DNA from: Clostridium rhizosphaerae
GTDB taxonomy: Bacteria > Bacillota > Clostridia > Clostridiales > Clostridiaceae
NCBI RefSeq assembly: GCF_016765585.1
Contig: NZ_JAESWC010000002.1
Location: 868,001-932,000 of the forward strand
DNA: 64,000 nucleotides
Reading direction: 5' to 3'
The stretch's first letter is position 1; each line of letters starts with the position of its first letter. This document shows, one piece after another, positions 34,372-43,413 of the stretch. The translations under genes and the position numbers were made by a program. The notes under the pieces are model-generated. The model was not told where the DNA came from and did no database searches. It was given only the letters and a program-made list of their open reading frames with translations.

Positions 34372-35202
34372 TTATCCCTGCACAAAGTAAAAAATTAAGG
34401 CTGATATTACAATCAATGCTATTAGACATAAAATTGAAGTACTAAGCTTCACTTTATTTTGTGGTAACCTCTCCACATATTGAGCATTCTTCCTTAAAAG
34501 CAGTATATAAATTACTAATCCAATAATAGCCAAGCCCAAGCTTAACAGATGTGAAATTGAGAAAGGACCCCAAATAACCGGATTTATTCTAAAAAACTCA
34601 ACTACACCTCTTATTATGGAAAAGGAAATTAAATAAATAATAAATAGTTCTCCCTCAAATTTCTTTTTGTAGCTTCTTCTCCATAAAACCACAAATAATA
34701 TATAATCTAATATAAACTCATAAACCTGTGCGGGATGCAGTATTTGCCCGCCATAATTGATACCCCATGGCATTATGGTTGTCATAGGCTTCCCAAATAC
34801 ATCACAGCCTACCCTTCCAATACCTTGTGCCAAAGGCAGGGCCATTACTGCTATATCGGCTAATTTAAAGAAGGATATTTTACTTTTAAGTGAGTAAAAA
34901 TAGCCTGCTGCAATTGCCAGAAAAACACCTCCATGTATTGAAAGGCCTCCTTCATCTATTTTAAGAATCTCTGAAGGGTTATTATAATAGAAGGCTGGGT
35001 TATAGAAAAGAATATAAAAGAGCCTTGCTCCAACAACTCCCGCTATCACCACAATTATAATAAGGTTTAGCATTGAATCTTCGCTTACTCCTCTTTTTTC
35101 TGCCTGTTTCACTGCAAAAATGCTTGCTGAAATTATTCCTATTGCTATCATTAAGCCGAAGAAATAAATATGAACTGGTCCAAAACTAATAAGTTCTTTC
35201 AT
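34372..35202 (-). CDS. lgt: Prolipoprotein diacylglyceryl transferase
   Basis: A 276-residue membrane enzyme that transfers diacylglycerol from phosphatidylglycerol to the lipobox cysteine of pre-lipoproteins. About seven hydrophobic helices are visible. Conserved blocks are GGLSIHGG (residues about 84-91), the signature QGIGRVGCDVFGKP, and GGQILHPAQVYE. AGGAAGTTAAGTA precedes the ATG. Several lipoproteins in this window (metallo-beta-lactamase, fumarate reductase-like, serpin) would be substrates. It stands alone; a second lgt may exist elsewhere in the genome. Confidence 0.93.
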   Translation of the reverse strand: MKELISFGPVHIYFFGLMIAIGIISASIFAVKQAEKRGVSEDSMLNLIIIVVIAGVVGARLFYILFYNPAFYYNNPSEILKIDEGGLSIHGGVFLAIAAGYFYSLKSKISFFKLADIAVMALPLAQGIGRVGCDVFGKPMTTIMPWGINYGGQILHPAQVYEFILDYILFVVLWRRSYKKKFEGELFIIYLISFSIIRGVVEFFRINPVIWGPFSISHLLSLGLAIIGLVIYILLLRKNAQYVERLPQNKVKLSTSILCLIALIVISALIFYFVQG

Positions 35203-35424
35203 TACTTAACTTCCTTTCATCAACTATTCAATTATTTTTCTATCAATATGAAAAGATTATAGTCCATTGATTTAAAGATAATATGAAGATTTTCTGCAAT
35301 ATCATAAAAATAGTTGATTTCTGCTGTCAGAAGTTAATTAAATAAGGTGGATTAATTTCTACTTACTAGTTCATCCTTTAAAGGATTTCAACATAGCTTA
35401 CAATTGCTAATTAGTTCCATTATA

Positions 35425-35452
35425 AAGCCCTTATCCAAAAGGATAAGGGCTT
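35425..35452. terminator. Terminator after the 113-aa gene
   Basis: Perfect stem AAGCCCTTATCC/GGATAAGGGCTT with a 4-base loop, 33 bases after the stop at 35485. Confidence 0.65.
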
Positions 35453-35484
35453 AATGTACATGATTTATTAATTATCCTAAACTT

Positions 35485-35826
35485 CTACCAGCCGCTGCCT
35501 ACTGAGTTGTGAACAAATGCTGCTATTCTATTAACTGGTATATCTACTACTGCTCCAAGTCCATTGTTTGCATTACAGCTTATTCCACTTGGTAATGTTC
35601 CACCTTGTCCTTCTAAATTTCCGCGGCCTAAATGCTGGTCACAGCAGTTGCCAAGTGCACAGCCAGGAGCTGGTCCTATCCGATCTATCAGTCTTACAAA
35701 GTCACGGTTTACACTAACCAGTACTCCGGTAAAGCCTCTTCCTGATTCTCCACCGCTTGTTGTAAATATAGTTACTGTTTGTCCGATGTGTCTTGCTAAA
35801 TTAGCTACAAAATTTCCATCAGGCAT
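35485..35826 (-). CDS. Small Sm-like beta protein, possible spore surface protein
   Basis: A 113-residue protein of unknown function. HIGQTVTIFTTSGGESGRGFTGVL...VNRDFVRLI and the final VVDIPVNRIAAFVHN look like the strands of an Sm-like barrel, as in small DUF2642-type coat proteins. Four cysteines (CALGNCC and a later C) sit in a Gly-rich middle. Such cysteine/glycine-rich barrels are common among Clostridium spore-surface proteins, so a coat role is plausible but not shown. AGGAGGGGACAGAGG precedes the ATG. Confidence 0.6.
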   Translation of the reverse strand: MPDGNFVANLARHIGQTVTIFTTSGGESGRGFTGVLVSVNRDFVRLIDRIGPAPGCALGNCCDQHLGRGNLEGQGGTLPSGISCNANNGLGAVVDIPVNRIAAFVHNSVGSGW

Positions 35827-35911
35827 CCTCTGTCCCCTCCTCTATAAATATATGTGTAGTTTTCAGGACTTCTGTCCTGGTACATAATATGATATTCACT
35901 TTGAATTGTTA

Positions 35912-35950
35912 CAAAAAATATCGGCAGAATAAATCTGCCGATATTTTTTG
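35912..35950. terminator. Bidirectional terminator
   Basis: Perfect 17-base arms: CAAAAAATATCGGCAGA and its complement, 5-base loop. On the minus strand it follows the 211-aa gene, with a run of T on both sides. Confidence 0.8.
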
Positions 35951-36010
35951 TAAAGTTTAATTTCAAGGGGTAGCATTTATAAAAAGGAGCAAGGAGATCA
36001 ATAATATTTA

Positions 36011-36616
36011 TTAATTTTCTCTCAAAAGCTGTACTCTAAAGGCTGTAGTTTGTGGAGGAATACTAGCGGTCATAAAGGTTGCATAAGCTATCCTTACTAG
36101 CTGACCTGGCCTCAAATCTTCTAGTCTTATTATTTTTCCTTCTTCGTCTAGAATTTGTGTTGCATCAGTTATTACAAATCTTACTTGGCTTAACATGTCC
36201 TCAGCTCTGCCTGTGTAAAGAAATCTGTTTTCGGAATCTATCTCTAAAATTCTGTCCATCCTGCCATTGAAAACCATATTTTTATAACTTATAACTATTT
36301 TAAAAGCCCTTGCCTGAGGCGGAATGCTATATGTCATAGCAGCTGAAAAATCAGCATATATTCTAAGTCCCGGTCTTAAGGCGTTAAATGAGGTTTTTTC
36401 TCCAAAGGGATCCAGTATTACTGTATCAGGCCCCACTACCAAAGTGATAAAATCTTTACTAACATTAAAATTTGGGTCTGTAGTTATATAAGATATCAAT
36501 ACATATCCTGTGTTTTCATTTGTAAAGATTTTTTCTATAGTAGCATCTAAAATAGTAAGAACATTATCATCTTCGTAGACTTCATCGCTGTCAGCTCTAA
36601 AACAACAGTTATACAT
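36011..36616 (-). CDS. Two-repeat beta protein of unknown function
   Basis: About 201 residues. Two copies of a beta-rich unit each end in a nearly identical motif: RPGLRIYADFSAAMTYSIPPQARAF and RPGQLVRIAYATFMTASIPPQTTAF (common pattern RPG...Y..(F/A)MT.SIPPQ..AF). This points to internal duplication. The ATG at 36616 is preferred (AAGGAAAGTT before it); the ATG at 36646 has no ribosome binding site. I do not recognise a named family; similar proteins occur in Clostridium and may be cytosolic or spore-associated. Confidence 0.6.
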   Translation of the reverse strand: MYNCCFRADSDEVYEDDNVLTILDATIEKIFTNENTGYVLISYITTDPNFNVSKDFITLVVGPDTVILDPFGEKTSFNALRPGLRIYADFSAAMTYSIPPQARAFKIVISYKNMVFNGRMDRILEIDSENRFLYTGRAEDMLSQVRFVITDATQILDEEGKIIRLEDLRPGQLVRIAYATFMTASIPPQTTAFRVQLLREN

Positions 36617-36832
36617 AACTTTCCTTTTCCTATTATTATTCTCCATAACATCTTATGAACATAAACAGAAAAGTGCCACAGTTTCTGTAATAAATTATGC
36701 GTGCAGTCATAAAATATAGGATAATTTTGATGTATATTAATTATCTATAAAAAAGCCTGTACTCATTATGATTACAGACTACTTAACAATTGGTTATATG
36801 GATAATGGGAATTTGAGATATTTAAGTGCAAA

Positions 36833-37174
36833 TTATTTTGATTGCTCAGCTACCCTGAACCTTACAATTTCACGAATTAAATCTAATGGCATTGGTCTGT
36901 TCAAAGGGAATTGTATTGTTCCCTTTGTTGTTTTATAGTCGGTTAGTTTTTCTTTAAAAGCTATTATACCTTCAGGTTGTGGATAGAAACCAATGTGTTT
37001 TTGAAATCCGGCAAAATGAACCAACCATTTTCCATTCAAATCGTATGTAGGCATTCTCATACAAATTCGTTCTGTAGCCTGTGGTGCTAATTCAAGTATA
37101 ATATTTCTGATTGAGGTCAATCGTTCCTGTACTTCCACAGGAAACTCTTTAATATATACGTCTACTTCATTCAT
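36833..37174 (-). CDS. DUF1801/YdhG-like protein
   Basis: A 113-residue protein of the YdhG/Fra-like DUF1801 fold. VDVYIKEFPVEVQERLTSIR opens the protein, MRMPTYDLNGKWLVHFAGFQKHIGFYP is the typical core, and IQFPLNRPMP the end. Bacillus YdhG-type proteins were proposed as frataxin-like iron chaperones, but most members have no known function. Single gene with GAGGTATAT before the ATG. Confidence 0.85.
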   Translation of the reverse strand: MNEVDVYIKEFPVEVQERLTSIRNIILELAPQATERICMRMPTYDLNGKWLVHFAGFQKHIGFYPQPEGIIAFKEKLTDYKTTKGTIQFPLNRPMPLDLIREIVRFRVAEQSK

Positions 37175-37251
37175 TTAAATATACCTCACCTTCTTTGTTA
37201 TCATCTTAGACAAATACTGAGAAATCAAATTCATATATGTTTCGCTTTATC

Positions 37252-37845
37252 TTACAATTTTGAATTAGTTCCATTATCAAAAGCACTAAGCCGCAGCTCA
37301 TAAAAATACAGTACGATTGGGTGCTTCAGCTTCATTTTCTCAGCCATGTTTAAAAGTCTCTTTTTTCCAACTCGTCTGTCCACCAACGCAAAAATATTCA
37401 TTAAGATATCCTTACTCTCAAGGCTTTCCTCTATAGAATTAGTTAAAAATCTATTTGCTTCAACCTCAAAATTTGATTTGCTTAAAGCTGACTGAGCAGA
37501 TAGTATTTCCTTTGCATATTCTGATATTTTTCTGCTTCTTGCAATTACTATTAATCTATCCTCTGGGATTGTACCCTTAGAATCTTTTCTGACCTTTTCA
37601 ATTTCCTCACTGCTGATAGGAATTTGAAGCTCCGGATCATTCTTTATTTCCTGCTCCGTCTGATACCATCTGATTGAGGTAGTTGTATCATTCATATTGA
37701 ACACGTACTTTTTATCTACTTTAATATAAGATCGCCCAGCTTTATCAGGTAAATAACGGTAGCTGGTGGCACTATATTCTACCCTGTCATATAACGCTGG
37801 GCTTAGAAAACTCTCTAGACTTTGCTTCATTTTGCTCCAAGCCAT
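37252..37845 (-). CDS. SF0329-family protein
   Basis: A 197-residue soluble protein. WSKMKQSLESFLSPALYDRVEY, TSYRYLPDKAGRSYI, MNDTTTSIRWYQTEQEI and the final HPIVLYFYELRLSA match what I recall as the SF0329 family (Shigella/Firmicute conserved unknown). No enzyme motif visible. TAGGAGGATTTC precedes the ATG. Single gene. Confidence 0.72.
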   Translation of the reverse strand: MAWSKMKQSLESFLSPALYDRVEYSATSYRYLPDKAGRSYIKVDKKYVFNMNDTTTSIRWYQTEQEIKNDPELQIPISSEEIEKVRKDSKGTIPEDRLIVIARSRKISEYAKEILSAQSALSKSNFEVEANRFLTNSIEESLESKDILMNIFALVDRRVGKKRLLNMAEKMKLKHPIVLYFYELRLSAFDNGTNSKL

Positions 37846-37926
37846 GAAATCCTCCTATGAATTAACATTCTAAATTAATTACAATTTATATTATTGCACA
37901 TTTCTACAGCTTTTGGTAACTTTTCT

Positions 37927-38124
37927 TCAATCATACTTAAGCACTGCAACTCCTGAAAAGTCTTTTATATTTTCTTTGCTTAAGTTAAGTTCCTCATATT
38001 CTTTAGCCTTAAGCCCTGAAGCTAAAATGAATCTTTCAGCCTTGGCAAATACATGTCCTCTCAGGCCTAAGGCTTTTGTTCTATAATGCATATGTATAAC
38101 AATTGTTGGGCTTAGCTGTTTCAT
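37927..38124 (-). pseudogene. C-terminal fragment of a UPF0173 hydrolase paralogue
   Basis: Sixty-five codons align end to end with the last 65 residues of the hydrolase at 22791-23438: KQLSPTIVIHMHYRTKALG here against KQLNPTVVIPMHYRTKALG there, both ending SGVAVLKYD/SGIAVLKYD. The N-terminal 150 residues with the metal site are gone. Directly upstream lies an unrelated flavodoxin-like fragment. Confidence 0.85.
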
Positions 38125-38125
38125 T

Positions 38126-38215
38126 GTAAACTACAGACCCAAATCCAATGAGATCATAACCATCAATATTTATATCCCTAGAATTTTTCAAGTTAAATAC
38201 TTCTTGTTTTGTAAT
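38126..38215 (-). pseudogene. Flavodoxin-like fragment
   Basis: Thirty codons reading ...VFNLKNSRDINIDGYDL then IGFGSVVY, matching the flavodoxin-fold YDLIGFGSPxY strand-loop. It runs in the same direction as, and breaks within two bases of, the hydrolase fragment. The junction looks like the seam of a deletion. Confidence 0.5.
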
Positions 38216-38279
38216 ACATAGTAACTTATAATTAAATAAGCAAAAAATTACAATGTATTTTAATTAGGGGGAAATTAAT

Positions 38280-38882
38280 ATGTTTGAATTTAATCCTAAA
38301 GAAGCAAAATGGTTTTTTGAACCTCAAAACTATGTAATTGAAAAAGATAGAGTTGAAATTACAACAGATCCTAACACTGATTTTTGGCAGAGAACTTATT
38401 ATGGATTTAGAAATGATAATGCTCATGTGCTTTATATTACAACTGATGAAAAATATTTTTCATTTACTGTAAAGGCAGAATTTAATAGTACGGTATTATT
38501 TGATCAGTGTGGAGTTGCAATTTATCAAAATAGTGATAATTGGGTTAAGGCAGGAATAGAATTTCATAATAATAATACTGCATGGCTTGGAAGCGTAGTA
38601 ACCAACCATGGATATTCTGATTGGGCAACCACTGATATTGGCGCATTTGTAAAATGTGTATGGTATAGATTGAGCAGACGAGAAAGTGATTATTGTATTG
38701 AGAATTCCTTTGATGGCATTACTTTCAAGCAGATGAGAATTTTTCACTTGTTTGAAGGTGACAAAGAAATTAATATTGGGTTACTTGCATGTTCACCTAA
38801 TAAAAATTCTTTTAAGGCTGTATTTACTGAAATAAAGATAACGGATTGTCTGTGGAAAGAACATAATCCAATTACAAATTAA
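38280..38882 (+). CDS. DUF1349 (concanavalin-like) protein
   Basis: A 200-residue, beta-rich protein of the DUF1349 family: FWQRTYYGF, FDQCGVAIYQNSDNWVKAGIEF, SDWAT near the middle, and GLLACSP near the end. The family has a lectin/glucanase-like jelly roll and is cytosolic here (no signal). Related yeast and bacterial proteins are of unknown use, with carbohydrate binding often assumed. TAGGGGGAAATTAAT precedes the ATG, and a terminator follows directly. Confidence 0.83.
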   Translation: MFEFNPKEAKWFFEPQNYVIEKDRVEITTDPNTDFWQRTYYGFRNDNAHVLYITTDEKYFSFTVKAEFNSTVLFDQCGVAIYQNSDNWVKAGIEFHNNNTAWLGSVVTNHGYSDWATTDIGAFVKCVWYRLSRRESDYCIENSFDGITFKQMRIFHLFEGDKEINIGLLACSPNKNSFKAVFTEIKITDCLWKEHNPITN

Positions 38883-38912
38883 CGGAACTCACAAAAGGAG
38901 TTCCGTTTTTTA
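38883..38912 (+). terminator. Terminator of the DUF1349 gene
   Basis: CGGAACTC/GAGTTCCG stem with a 7-base loop followed by TTTTTTATT. Confidence 0.85.
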
Positions 38913-39102
38913 TTACCTGTTTTAAAAAATGATTCACAATGCTTCTTCCCAATCCTTCCATATATAACAAAACTTTTACCATTTTATCAGCACTAAACCC
39001 TTTATAAAGCTAATTATCTAAACATTGTCTATTTGGCTTAGTATTTTAGAGTTATTTTATTTTAAAAACCTTTACATGTTGAATATAAACACTGTTAATT
39101 CC

Positions 39103-39129
39103 TTGACAATCTTTCCAATATATTATAAC
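39103..39129 (+). promoter_or_regulatory. Candidate promoter of the fumarate-reductase-like gene
   Basis: TTGACA (39103-39108) and TATAAC (39124-39129) with a 15-base spacer. Repeated ACTGTACTGTACT just after it could be an operator. Confidence 0.45.
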
Positions 39130-39179
39130 ATACTGTACTGTACTAAATCATTTATTTACATTAGTAAGGGGGACATACA

Positions 39180-40694
39180 ATGAAAAAGAAACTATTGACA
39201 ACACTTGTTTCCGTTATGACGGTCATGTTCGTAACCGCGGGCTGCAGCGTCAAGACGGCAAAACAAAACCAAAACACTAAAGAAACTGAGGCAGTTTCCA
39301 CAGCATCTCAAAACAGCTATACAAGCATCGATAAACTTAAAGAAAAGTATGATATCATAATTATAGGTGCTGGCGGTGCTGGAATGACTGCTGCTCTTGA
39401 GGCAAAAGCTAAGGGCATGAACCCTGTTATTTTTGAAAAAATGCCGGTTGCTGGCGGAAATACAGTTAAAGCATCTTCTGGAATGAATGCATCAGAAACA
39501 AAATTCGAAAAAGAGCAAGGCATTAAAGATAGCAATGATTTATTTTATAAAGAAACATTAGAAGGCGGTAAAGGCACTAACGACAAAAATTTACTTCGTT
39601 ATTTTGTTGACAATTCTGCAAGTGCCATCGATTGGCTGGATTCTATAGGAATTAAATTGAATAACCTTACAATTACTGGCGGTATGAGTGTAAAACGTAC
39701 CCACAGACCTGAAGACGGCTCAGCAGTTGGCCAATACCTTTTCAATGGTTTAATAAAAAATGTACAAGAAAAAGATATTCCTCTTTTTGTAAATGCTGAC
39801 GTTAAAGAAATTACGCAAAAAGATGGTAAGATAAATGGTGTTAAAGTTCTCATCAACCAAAAAGATGAAAAAACAATTCAAGCAGACGCTGTAGTTGTAG
39901 CAACAGGCGGTTACGGTGCTAATCAAGATATTATTGCTAAAGTTAGACCTGACCTAAAAGGCTTAGTTACAACAAACCAACCAGGAACTACTGGTGATGG
40001 TATACTAATGATTCAAAAGCTTGGCGGTACTACAGTTGATATGGATCAAATCCAAGTTCACCCAACAGTACAGCAAGAAAATTCTTATTTAATCGGGGAA
40101 GCTGTTCGTGGAGAAGGCGCAGTTCTTGTTACAAGTAAAGGTAAACGCTTCGTAAACGAAATGACCACTAGAGATGCAGTTACTGATGCAATTAATAAGC
40201 TTCCTGAAAAATCAGCTTATCTTGTATTTGATTCAGGAGTAAAATCCCGTGTTAAAGCAATTGAGCAATATCAAAAGATGGGCTTTGTACTTGAGGGAGA
40301 TTCCTTCGAAGCCTTAGCTAAAAAAATGAATGTTCCTGCAGACCAGTTAAAAACAACTATGGATACTTGGAACAGCGCAGTTAAGAACAAAAAGGATGCT
40401 GAGTTTGGCAGAACAACCGGAATGGACAAGGATTTGTCAGGCGCACCATTCTATGCTATTAAAATTGCTCCTGGAATTCACTACTCTATGGGTGGAGTTA
40501 AAATTAATGCTAACACAGAAGTTTTAACTGAAAAAGGCGCACCTATTCCAGGTCTATTCGCAGCAGGCGAAGTTACAGGCGGACTACACGGTAATAACAG
40601 AATTGGCGGCAACTCTGTTGTTGATATAGTTATTTTCGGTCGTCAAGCTGGTACAAAATCAGCTGAATATGTAAAAGCACATAAAGCACAATAA
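39180..40694 (+). CDS. Exported FAD-dependent fumarate reductase-like lipoprotein
   Basis: A 504-residue flavoprotein of the flavocytochrome c/urocanate reductase group. The lipobox VTAGC (C22) anchors it outside the membrane. The FAD-binding motif is IIGAGGAG (G63, G65, G68). Substrate-site features of fumarate reductases are visible: QVHPTVQQ, GEAVRGEGAVLV, KGKRFVNE, HYSMGGVKIN and GLHGNNRIGGNS. The FMN-binding or haem domain that usually feeds electrons is missing, so a separate partner is needed. It may reduce fumarate or another enoate outside the cell. AGGGGGACATACA precedes the ATG; it is monocistronic and ends at a terminator. Confidence 0.85.
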   Translation: MKKKLLTTLVSVMTVMFVTAGCSVKTAKQNQNTKETEAVSTASQNSYTSIDKLKEKYDIIIIGAGGAGMTAALEAKAKGMNPVIFEKMPVAGGNTVKASSGMNASETKFEKEQGIKDSNDLFYKETLEGGKGTNDKNLLRYFVDNSASAIDWLDSIGIKLNNLTITGGMSVKRTHRPEDGSAVGQYLFNGLIKNVQEKDIPLFVNADVKEITQKDGKINGVKVLINQKDEKTIQADAVVVATGGYGANQDIIAKVRPDLKGLVTTNQPGTTGDGILMIQKLGGTTVDMDQIQVHPTVQQENSYLIGEAVRGEGAVLVTSKGKRFVNEMTTRDAVTDAINKLPEKSAYLVFDSGVKSRVKAIEQYQKMGFVLEGDSFEALAKKMNVPADQLKTTMDTWNSAVKNKKDAEFGRTTGMDKDLSGAPFYAIKIAPGIHYSMGGVKINANTEVLTEKGAPIPGLFAAGEVTGGLHGNNRIGGNSVVDIVIFGRQAGTKSAEYVKAHKAQ

Positions 40695-40741
40695 AAGATT
40701 TTCATCATTTTACTAATCAATTGACTACAAAGATTTAAAAT

Positions 40742-40809
40742 ATGCACACCCGGGTTAAAAATCTACTATTACATGGATTTTGCATCGAGGGTGTGCATTC
40801 TATTTTTTC
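40742..40809 (+). terminator. Terminator after the fumarate-reductase-like gene
   Basis: Outer stem ATGCACACCC/GGGTGTGCAT, inner part less regular, then TATTTTTT. Confidence 0.7.
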
Positions 40810-40920
40810 TATAAGTATTTCATATCTCCCCCATTTTCAGCACATGCTCTGTGAAACTCTCCTACAATTATCACAGTATCTTCTTTTGTTTTATTACCTC
40901 TATAAAAGCTTATGTCTTGT

Positions 40921-41256
40921 TCACTTTCTCTTTAAAAATTCTCCTTTTAAAGTTGGAACCTTTATGGAGGAACCTTCAATATTTCCTTGTAGAGGTAAGA
41001 AGGTATACTTATCAATATTATCTTTGCTTGGAACAAGTTCTATGTTATTATCCTTAACTGTATACTTTCCTCTTACTAACTCACTAGTTTTACCGATATT
41101 ACTATATAAGGTAAATGTATCATTATCGTTAACCTTTAAAGTTATATTAGGGTTTTCTTTGAAATCGTATATTCCAGAGTAAGAACCAGTATTATTACCT
41201 GCAAATAGATATATTAATAAGATTACAAAAACTAAAAAAGCAATAAACCTTTTCAT
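40921..41256 (-). CDS. Small exported or membrane-anchored protein
   Basis: A 111-residue protein: MKRFIAFLVFVILLIYLFAG is an N-terminal signal or anchor, followed by a beta-rich domain (YSGIYDFKENPNITLKV, RGKYTVKDNNIELVPS). The repeated G-x-Y-x-(V/F) pattern resembles lipocalin-like 'DUF' domains of small Clostridium surface proteins. The second ATG (41256) is used because AGGTG is 9 bases before it and too close to the first. Function unknown. Confidence 0.65.
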   Translation of the reverse strand: MKRFIAFLVFVILLIYLFAGNNTGSYSGIYDFKENPNITLKVNDNDTFTLYSNIGKTSELVRGKYTVKDNNIELVPSKDNIDKYTFLPLQGNIEGSSIKVPTLKGEFLKRK

Positions 41257-41668
41257 TTGGCATTTCACCTTTCCTTGAACTTAAATCTTAGTACAAGTAT
41301 ATTATAAATCTCAATACTGATTTGGTTAAATTTAATATCCTTACCCTTAAAAATCACATCCATATACTATAAGTCTATTAAAACAAAATATTATGCCTTA
41401 ATCTTATTTTTTTTGGATGTTTCTCTAGTTTATGTTAAGTATTATCACATTTAACTTATATTGATAACCTCAAGGTATAAACTCAATAAAAAAAGCATTA
41501 TCTTAATTACAAGATAATGCTTTTCACTTCAATGTTAATTAATTTTTTTAGTTAATATAGCATGATACTATATAGATGGACAAAGTCTGTTTTAATTTGA
41601 ATAATAGATTATCTCATTGGTTATAGTTGATTATACGAGAATAAGTCCTTATAATTTTAACTCACTCT
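41257..41668. other. Gene-poor stretch with a terminator
   Basis: Only a strong hairpin (41489-41524, AAAAGCATTATCTT/AAGATAATGCTTTT) is seen. The rest holds no recognised frame. Confidence 0.6.
41489..41524. terminator. Hairpin terminator
   Basis: AAAAGCATTATCTT, 6-base loop, AAGATAATGCTTTT. Bidirectional in form. Confidence 0.7.
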
Positions 41669-42241
41669 CTAATTAATCCTATTAGCTGCATCAATTAGGC
41701 TCTGCCTGTCAACGCCTTGCAAGGCTTGATAGTCTACTTCTGCTATCTTCCCCTTGCTTAAATCCCAATAAGCTGCTGTTTTAATATCGGCTGGCAAATG
41801 GCCTGCTGGTGCAAATTCCTTAAGCAGCCCTTTAATTACTCTAAGCTCTTCTCTCATGTTATTTGGCTGACTGAAGGTGAAGATTATGAGCTTTTTATTT
41901 TTCTTATCCCATCCACCTTCTATAGGTATTTCTATTCCTCTGTGCTTTGTGGTAATTAAGTTTTTATCTATAGCTGCTATAATATTAAAATAATGTATTT
42001 CACTAAATGGGTCTTGATACTGAAGCATTGCCTGTGAAACTAATCTTAGAAGCATATCTTTTGTAAGCTTAAGAGAAAATTGTTTGTGAAGGTAAGTTTG
42101 TATTGGCTTTAAGTTATTTTCTTGAGCAGTTTCTCTGATAACCTTCATGGCTTCTGAAACTGCTCTTGCATAGATGCGGTTTCCTGATCCGGTATAATTA
42201 AAATATGCTTTTAGAAAGCTATATGAGGATTTTAATCTCAT
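41669..42241 (-). CDS. Hypothetical protein, 190 aa
   Basis: Soluble protein beginning MRLKSSYSFLKAYFNYTGSG. Helical first half; a central IEIPIEGGWDKKNKKLIIFTF strand pair. I do not recognise the family. The ATG at 42241 has AAGGAG 5 bases upstream and is preferred over 42268. No partner genes: it follows the DUF2812 gene by about 100 bases in the same direction. Confidence 0.6.
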   Translation of the reverse strand: MRLKSSYSFLKAYFNYTGSGNRIYARAVSEAMKVIRETAQENNLKPIQTYLHKQFSLKLTKDMLLRLVSQAMLQYQDPFSEIHYFNIIAAIDKNLITTKHRGIEIPIEGGWDKKNKKLIIFTFSQPNNMREELRVIKGLLKEFAPAGHLPADIKTAAYWDLSKGKIAEVDYQALQGVDRQSLIDAANRIN

Positions 42242-42338
42242 CTTAACTCCTTGATGAATTAGTATCACTAATAAATATATGAGTTAAGAAGTCTAAATAG
42301 AATTAAACCTGCATCAGATTAGTAGTTTGCCACCTATA

Positions 42339-43061
42339 TCATAGAGATTTTTTATATTTCTTATAGCTGTTTATGCTTGCAAAAATATTTATAATGCCTA
42401 AAAGTATGAATATTATTGCAGAGTATTTACTCTCATTCAAATATAATATTCCTAAAACAGTAAAGGTGATACCTATAAACAGGTTTATTTTCCCTAACCT
42501 TTTTTTATCATCCATATCATTTAACTTGCCGTATTTTTTTATTTGCTTGATTCTAGAATTGTATGCCAGATACGGCATGAAATTAAAAGTAAATATAATC
42601 ATATCTATTATTAAAAAGCCAAATAAAATTAAGAATATAGGTCTTGCAGCAAATAGAGATAAAGCTAACAGTGCTATTATAACTATACCTGCTATTAAGG
42701 AATAGATAGTTCCTCTTTTGGTTGTATTTCTCACACTTATATATTTATCTATTTCTGATTGGCCATCGCTGTAAATAGGCTTAGTTCCTGCTTGAGCTGA
42801 AAAAATGTGCATTTGATTTTCTACAGATACAACCTTCTGCCAGCCTGCCTCTTTAAATATTGTAAAATACTCCTCATCCGCATTAATTTGATAATCTAAG
42901 CTGTATACAAGGTCTTGAGGCGTATCTTTTTTTAGTTTATATAAAAATCCTCCAGAAATGCCTTGAAGTATCCAGCCCTGCTTTGCATAATCACTTAATG
43001 TTTTCATATCGCTTTCTTCACTGAAAGCAAGCCCTCTTATCATTACATATTTAGTTTTCAT
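42339..43061 (-). CDS. DUF2812 membrane protein
   Basis: A 240-residue protein. The N-terminal DUF2812 domain (YAKQGWILQGISGGFLYKL, YSLDYQ, EYFTIFKEAGWQKV) is followed by four hydrophobic helices in two pairs (residues 115-160 and 190-230). DUF2812 genes commonly sit behind a PadR regulator, as here: the PadR stop is 14 bases upstream. The protein is therefore likely the regulated target of that PadR in an envelope-stress-type module. AAGGGGGC precedes the ATG. Confidence 0.85.
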   Translation of the reverse strand: MKTKYVMIRGLAFSEESDMKTLSDYAKQGWILQGISGGFLYKLKKDTPQDLVYSLDYQINADEEYFTIFKEAGWQKVVSVENQMHIFSAQAGTKPIYSDGQSEIDKYISVRNTTKRGTIYSLIAGIVIIALLALSLFAARPIFLILFGFLIIDMIIFTFNFMPYLAYNSRIKQIKKYGKLNDMDDKKRLGKINLFIGITFTVLGILYLNESKYSAIIFILLGIINIFASINSYKKYKKSL

Positions 43062-43074
43062 AAATAGCCCCCTT

Positions 43075-43395
43075 TTATTTCAAAAAATTCTCAGCAAATT
43101 TGACCATCTGTTTTTTACGTTCTATCTCTTTTATGAGCATCTCTCGCCCTTTATTTGTTATTTTGTACACCTTTTTATTTTCTTCTGTATCAGAATTTAA
43201 CTCTACTAAATCTGCCTCTAAAAGCTTTTTAAGTGTTGTATAAAGTGTTGCAGGACCAATAACAACTTCATTGTTTGTGAACTTCTCAATAGTTTTCATA
43301 ATAAGGTAGCCATGCTTTTCCTCAATAACGCTTGATAAAATATAAAAAGCAGAATCCGTAAGCTCCCCGATATCAATAGAATCTTTTCTTGGCAT
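43075..43395 (-). CDS. PadR-family regulator
   Basis: A 106-residue winged helix: DSAFYILSSVIEEKHGYLIMKTIEKF, then IGPATLYTTLKKLLEADLVEL (recognition helix with the typical PATLYT/LKKL), ending in a short dimer helix. AAGGAGGTC precedes the ATG. A perfect 19-base inverted repeat lies just upstream, covering the likely promoter, which suggests autorepression of the padR-DUF2812 operon. Confidence 0.88.
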   Translation of the reverse strand: MPRKDSIDIGELTDSAFYILSSVIEEKHGYLIMKTIEKFTNNEVVIGPATLYTTLKKLLEADLVELNSDTEENKKVYKITNKGREMLIKEIERKKQMVKFAENFLK

Positions 43396-43413
43396 AAAGA
43401 CCTCCTTAAAAAA

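Noticed and set aside
40742..41182. Rightward 146-codon frame
   Set aside because: Begins in the terminator of the fumarate-reductase-like gene and overlaps most of the leftward exported protein, which has a signal peptide and a ribosome binding site.
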